This document shows, one piece after another, positions 60,501-64,000 of a stretch of 64,000 bases of DNA. Source of the stretch: Hungatella effluvii (GTDB taxonomy: Bacteria; Bacillota; Clostridia; Lachnospirales; Lachnospiraceae); NCBI RefSeq assembly GCF_003201875.1, contig NZ_QJKD01000020.1, positions 44,275 through 108,274 of the forward strand. The letters are read 5' to 3'. The translations under genes were made by a program, and so were the position numbers. Within the stretch, counting starts at the first letter, position 1. Every line of letters begins with the position of its first letter. The notes below the pieces were generated by a model. It was not told where the DNA came from, did not search any database, and saw only the letters and a list, made by a program, of their open reading frames with translations.

Positions 60501-63500
60501 TCTGGTAATATATCTGATCCTTTGCATAAAGGCTATAAATTTTCACTTTATACAAAAACCACTATATATGTTTCGTCAACTATGAGCCCAACTTTGGATG
60601 AAGAGTATTACGTTATTGATGGATATGAGCGGTATTATAGTAATATAGACTTTGATTATAATCGTAAATTTAAAAACCCATCTAAGTTTTATTACACACG
60701 TGCTAAATATGATTTGACACTTATAAATGGAACGAATGAAAACATAAAAAAAGACATTCCTTATAAATCTGATATAAGCAAATATCTTGGAGCTCCGACG
60801 GTTAAGCCTACGTCAGATGCAACTTTTGATGCGTGGTATATTGATTCCAGCTTTACAGAAAAGTATACATCGGGTTCCATGCCAAAAGGAAATCTCGTTT
60901 TATATGCACACTGGAACAATGCTGCTTATGATGTGACATTTAAAGATGGTCAGGAGGTATTAGATACAGTAGAAGTAAACAGCGGGGAGCTGGTTTCGCC
61001 AATTTCCACACCAGAAAAAGCTGGTTATAGCTTTACTGGCTGGTATATAGATGAAGCATGTACGCAGCGATATGATTTCCAGAGAAAAGTGAAATCAGAT
61101 TTTGAGCTTTATGCAGGTTGGAGCATGCATTCAACTACCAGCTATCAGATATTATACGTTACAATCGAAGGTGATCCGGTAGCGGATTCTGTGACGGGCA
61201 ATGGAGTCATAGGAGATACAATTCAGGCCAATGCGATTGTTCCAACAATAGCTGGATATGAAGATTATATTGTTGATAAGGCTACAGCATCCATAAGCTT
61301 AGATGCCGATCCCAATAAAAATGTTATAAGATTTATCTATTCAAGTCCGGAATCATTGAGATATACAGTACAGTATTGGTATGAAGATAAAATGGTTGCC
61401 GAAGAAGCAAATATTGCATCGAAATTAAGTTCTTTCCGTTGTTATCCGAACACTGACTTAGAGCAGCTGACTGGATATAAGGTAAAGGAAGCGTACAAAA
61501 ATGTTAAGTTAACTACAGGTGAAAATATAATTAAGTTTACTTTGACCTTAAATGAGTACACAATTACATATGAAAATGTAGATTATAATGATATTGTTTG
61601 GGAAAATGGCAATACAAATCCTACAAAATACAGTATTCGTACCAATTCCTTTACTCTTAAAAATCCAGACCGTGTTGGATATACATTTATGGGCTGGAAA
61701 TTGGTTAAAGGAAGCATTGAAAGTGGAGAGTATGACTCAAAAAATGTAGTAATTGAAACAGGTTCCCGTGGAAATCTTTCCTTTAAGGCTGAGTGGACAG
61801 TAGATGTAAATCAGAAGTTAAATTATAGTATAAAATACTACAAGAGCGAACAGCCGAATAAGGAAATAGGGAATCTGAATAAGAGTGTTCTTGTTGCTTC
61901 TCCTACAGTTAAGTATGCAGATGTAAATAAAACATATAATAAGCCAAGTGGTTATATTCTGGATAAGGTAGAGTTTGGCGGCCAGACTGTAAGCGATGGT
62001 GAAATGACAATCACAGATACAGATAATATTATTAAGGTGTATTATAAAGTAGATGAGACACAAAAACTAGAATACAGCGTTGAGTACTATATAGATGGAA
62101 AAGATACACCTTTTGATAAACTGGATAATCAGGAAGTATTGGTTGCCGATCCGGTAGTCAGCGAGGTAGCGGACAGCAGTAAAGTGCCTGCCGGTTATAC
62201 GAGAGACAGCGTATTACCGGAGCTGCCTGCAACGATCAGCGAGACAGCTAATGTCATCAAGGTATATTACAGAGTAGATGAAACACAGAAGCTGAAATAC
62301 AGTGTTGAGTACTATGTAAATGGAAATGACACACCATTCGATAAGCTTGAGAACCAGGAAGTGCTGGTAGCCGATCCAATAGTTAAAGTAGTAGCGGACA
62401 GCAGTAAAGTGCCTGCCGGCTATACGAGAGACCACGTATTGCCAGAACTGCCGACAACGATTAGCGTTTCTAACAACATCATCCAGGTATACTACAAAGT
62501 AGACGAGACGCAGAAGCTGAAATACAGTGTTGAGTACTATGTAAATGGAAATGACACAGCATTCGATAAGCTTGAGAACCAGGAAGTGCTGGTAGCGGAT
62601 CCAATAGTCAAAGCAGTAGCGGACAGCAGTAAGGTACCTGCCGGCTATACAAGAGACAGCGTATTACCGGAGCTGCCTGCAACGATTAGTGAAACTGCTA
62701 ATGTCATTAAGGTATATTATAGAGTAGATGAAACACAGAAGCTGAAATACAGTGTAGAATACTATATAAATGGAAATGACACAGCGTTCGATAAGCTTGA
62801 AAACCAGGAAGTGCTGGTAGCGGATCCGGTAGTCAAAGCAGTAGCGGACAGCAGTAAAGTACCGGCTGGTTATAGAAGAGATTCTGTATCTCCAGAACTG
62901 CCGGCAACGATAACAGAAAGCAGTAATATCATAAAAGTATATTACCGTATTGATACTACTCAAAAATTGAAGTTTGATATAGAGTATTATCTTGTTGGTG
63001 AGATGGAAGCATTTGATGTAGCTAGAAATCAGACAGTTCTTGTAGCAAATCCTGTGATCAAAGCAGTAGCAGACAGCAATAAGGTGCCTGCAGGCTACGA
63101 AAGAGCTTCTGTAACGCCGGAACTGCCGACAATAATCAGCAAGACTAATAACGTCATCAGGGTATACTATAAAGTAGATGAGACGCAGAAACTGAAATAC
63201 AGTATCGAATACTATGTAACTGGAAATGACAAAGCGTTTGATAAGCTTGAGAACCAGGAAGTACTGGTAGCCGATCCGGTAGTCAAAGCAGTAGCGGACA
63301 GCAGTAAGGTACCGGCTGGTTATATGAGAGATTCTGTATCTCCGGAGCTGCCAGTAACGATAAGCAGTTCCAACAACATTATACGTGTATACTACAAAGT
63401 AGACGAGACGCAGAAATTGAAATACAGTGTCGAGTATTATGTAACTGGAAATGACACAGCATTCGATAAACTTGAGAATCAGGAAGTGTTGGTAGCGGAT

Positions 63501-64000
63501 CCTGCGGTCAAAGCAGTAGCGGACAGCAGTAAAGTACCGGTTGGTTATACAAGAGATTATGTATCTCCGAAGCTTCCAACAGCGATCAGCAGTTCCAACA
63601 ACGTTATCAGGGTATACTACAAAGTAGACGAGACGCAGAAGCTGAAATACAGTGTTGAGTACTATGTAAATGGAAATGACACAGCATTCGATAAGCTTGA
63701 GAACCAGGAAGTACTGGTAGCGGATCCGGTAGTCAAAGCAGTAGCGGACAGCAGTAAGGTACCTGCCGGCTATACAAGAGACAGCGTATTACCGGAGCTG
63801 CCGACAACGATCAGTGAGACAGCTAACGTCATTAAGGTATATTACAGAGTAGATGAAACACAGAAGCTGAAATACAGTGTCGAGTACTATGTAAATGGAA
63901 ATAACACAGCATTTGACAAGCTTGAGAACCAGGAAGTGTTAGTAGCAGATCCGGTAGTCAAAGCAGTAGCGGACAGCAGTAAAGTACCAGCTGGTTATAG
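57543..64000 (+). CDS. Giant repeat-bearing surface protein (partial, continues past the window)
   Basis: At least 2152 residues, open to the window edge. A signal peptide (about residues 1-38) leads to a head domain, then a Pro/Glu/Thr repeat stalk (58071-58538), further beta domains, InlB-type B-repeats (AGYVFDGWYTDKNFSQG; AGYSFTGWYIDEACTQR; VGYTFMGWKLVKG), a His/Cys-rich stretch (60147-60290), and nine MucBP-like 75-residue repeats (62049 onward). Such proteins are secreted and attached to the wall, often via an LPXTG site, which would lie beyond the window. It is likely an adhesin for mucus or host surfaces. GGAAGGAGAG precedes ATG 57543. Confidence 0.9.
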   Translation, partial: MKGLRRKFRRGLAGFLSFVLTMTSFNMVSWADVASAFEKENATFIMNGEDLRDSAQAAIDSGSTFHFEDLGIEESEDNAKDYQKLFGNGSVYEIAPSYNMSDDEDADGADLRVFVRIKDDYEGYRLTGKEEIIFLYINDSEGKISFRTIVDGYATERIAVKGNSKLVEAEVPGNVNGTLEGEVTTPEENGTPEGEVTTPEESGTAEGEATTPEENGTPESEVVAPEESETPESEVTTPEENGTPEGEVTTPEESGTPEGEVTTPEENGTPESDVAAPEESGTPESEVTTPEENGSPEGEVTTPEESVTSEVEVTTPEENRTPEVEVVTPEENGTSKGESDNEDAAMSEENTVVSISRNSSAVLMAADSTVTVLESANEKNEKITLATASNSEYSNSGKSDPKESSSVANLVNGKVYGNVILDESSYARAYVITLDALNIEQPLNEYQITVTHRLHGDNWIDYEKIETVTITDNDFDNGEYNTDKLEFKREGIVLTSQSLVLTKDAFKSGTEAEITLEYAVADGYRIYDNRANLRSIFVGELDDDDPVIKPVGQSVVNIKYVYENGTIAKDTESVAALYDENTKKYKLTYELGDLDGYKPVLDTMDSASGITLDGNILTANLSEDKEYLAVIVYMADTVEYVVRHNYQKLDGSYEVKESETKSGKAGELSAAVAQNVTGFTPKQISQKELSATEENIVDIFYDRNIYDLTYSTDGGEYVERQTGLYGESLTVAKSTTKAGYVFDGWYTDKNFSQGTRVSGNIILEDNTILYAKWNPGTVGYKVVYLIENADDNNYSLLCTDAKTGKTGDNVQITAKTANPTNWGELEKNAFTFKDSTSEALKADGTSIVTVRYSRNIYTIRFQDKSPTLCRKNNHTHKLSNCYERTCNRWHSHDESCYDMSHTICGLTEHQHDSTCYTRDISAKYQANIREQWLENYGGHYWLWNRSESKYTGLQDIMPYTKGGVKVLDYYKDGDTERVLEYYVEDPSGNISDPLHKGYKFSLYTKTTIYVSSTMSPTLDEEYYVIDGYERYYSNIDFDYNRKFKNPSKFYYTRAKYDLTLINGTNENIKKDIPYKSDISKYLGAPTVKPTSDATFDAWYIDSSFTEKYTSGSMPKGNLVLYAHWNNAAYDVTFKDGQEVLDTVEVNSGELVSPISTPEKAGYSFTGWYIDEACTQRYDFQRKVKSDFELYAGWSMHSTTSYQILYVTIEGDPVADSVTGNGVIGDTIQANAIVPTIAGYEDYIVDKATASISLDADPNKNVIRFIYSSPESLRYTVQYWYEDKMVAEEANIASKLSSFRCYPNTDLEQLTGYKVKEAYKNVKLTTGENIIKFTLTLNEYTITYENVDYNDIVWENGNTNPTKYSIRTNSFTLKNPDRVGYTFMGWKLVKGSIESGEYDSKNVVIETGSRGNLSFKAEWTVDVNQKLNYSIKYYKSEQPNKEIGNLNKSVLVASPTVKYADVNKTYNKPSGYILDKVEFGGQTVSDGEMTITDTDNIIKVYYKVDETQKLEYSVEYYIDGKDTPFDKLDNQEVLVADPVVSEVADSSKVPAGYTRDSVLPELPATISETANVIKVYYRVDETQKLKYSVEYYVNGNDTPFDKLENQEVLVADPIVKVVADSSKVPAGYTRDHVLPELPTTISVSNNIIQVYYKVDETQKLKYSVEYYVNGNDTAFDKLENQEVLVADPIVKAVADSSKVPAGYTRDSVLPELPATISETANVIKVYYRVDETQKLKYSVEYYINGNDTAFDKLENQEVLVADPVVKAVADSSKVPAGYRRDSVSPELPATITESSNIIKVYYRIDTTQKLKFDIEYYLVGEMEAFDVARNQTVLVANPVIKAVADSNKVPAGYERASVTPELPTIISKTNNVIRVYYKVDETQKLKYSIEYYVTGNDKAFDKLENQEVLVADPVVKAVADSSKVPAGYMRDSVSPELPVTISSSNNIIRVYYKVDETQKLKYSVEYYVTGNDTAFDKLENQEVLVADPAVKAVADSSKVPVGYTRDYVSPKLPTAISSSNNVIRVYYKVDETQKLKYSVEYYVNGNDTAFDKLENQEVLVADPVVKAVADSSKVPAGYTRDSVLPELPTTISETANVIKVYYRVDETQKLKYSVEYYVNGNNTAFDKLENQEVLVADPVVKAVADSSKVPAGY
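58071..58538 (+). repeat. 39-base tandem repeats, Pro/Glu/Thr stalk
   Basis: Twelve complete 13-residue units of the kind GTPEGEVTTPEEN plus a partial one. The period is exactly 39 bases throughout. Confidence 0.9.
62049..64000 (+). repeat. 225-base tandem repeats, MucBP-like modules
   Basis: Nine units start at 62049, 62274, 62499, 62724, 62949, 63174, 63399, 63624 and 63849 (the last cut by the window end): an exact 225-base period without any indel. Each begins (V/I)D(E/T)TQKL and ends near VYY(K/R). Several units are almost identical at DNA level, others diverged. Confidence 0.93.

Overview
The window looks like a chromosomal segment of a Gram-positive gut anaerobe of the Lachnospiraceae / Clostridium cluster XIVa type. 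The reasons are AGGAGG-type ribosome binding sites, TTGACA/TATAAT promoters with 17-base spacers, a CIRCE-controlled groESL operon, ECF transporters, VanW-type L,D-transpeptidases, YesMN two-component regulators, tripartite tricarboxylate transporters and a giant repeat-bearing surface protein. The first 50 kb is GC-balanced; the last 8 kb, with the surface locus, is clearly more AT-rich. I saw no tRNA, rRNA, transposase, integrase or cas gene.

Layout. 1-184: tail of an L,D-transpeptidase. 324-4956: operon of a nucleoside phosphorylase, a complete ECF transporter (S, T, fused double ATPase) and a NiaR/3H-type regulator, with a perfect inverted repeat over the promoter -35 box. 4981-5478: small unknown gene. 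5644-11416: four overlapping genes (DegV lipid-binding protein, ICMT-like membrane methyltransferase, GH3-like acyl-adenylating enzyme, 7TM-GAF-GGDEF-HD-GYP receptor), the best candidate here for an undescribed pathway. 12085-13824: second L,D-transpeptidase. 14053-15360: a GMP synthase that has lost most of its glutaminase domain. 15514-20114: heterodimeric ABC exporter, MarR regulator and a small unknown gene. 20552-22249: glnS. 22501-24930: MocR-type regulator with a MORN-repeat membrane protein. 25219-28136: AraC regulator, then a GntR/ABC (Ytr-like) operon. 28221-35180: AfuABC/FbpABC-type importer with a YesMN two-component system. 35353-40214: rhamnose catabolism (rhaB, rhaM, rhaA, rhaD) and an aldose epimerase. 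40554-46650: ROK repressor, TctCBA transporter and a metallohydrolase. 46695-50365: YtxH-like protein, groES-groEL and a small membrane protein. 50910-53561: heptad-repeat coiled-coil protein and a CPBP protease. 53895-55608: guaB. 55767-64000: small Cys-rich ORF, a duplicated-domain protein and a giant surface protein that runs off the window.

The intergenic regions carry several kinds of long palindromic element. Family A (about 166 bp) is at 11.6, 25.0 and 52.1 kb, with a core-deleted derivative beside the second copy. Family B (287 bp between matched arms) is at 33.2 and 40.2 kb. A separate 292-bp element lies at 20.2 kb, and a further long inverted repeat encloses the first family A copy. 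Within families A and B the core is conserved while the arms differ between copies yet stay self-complementary. One family B copy is flanked by an 8-9 bp direct repeat, sits between a sensor kinase and its response regulator, and supplies the kinase stop codon.
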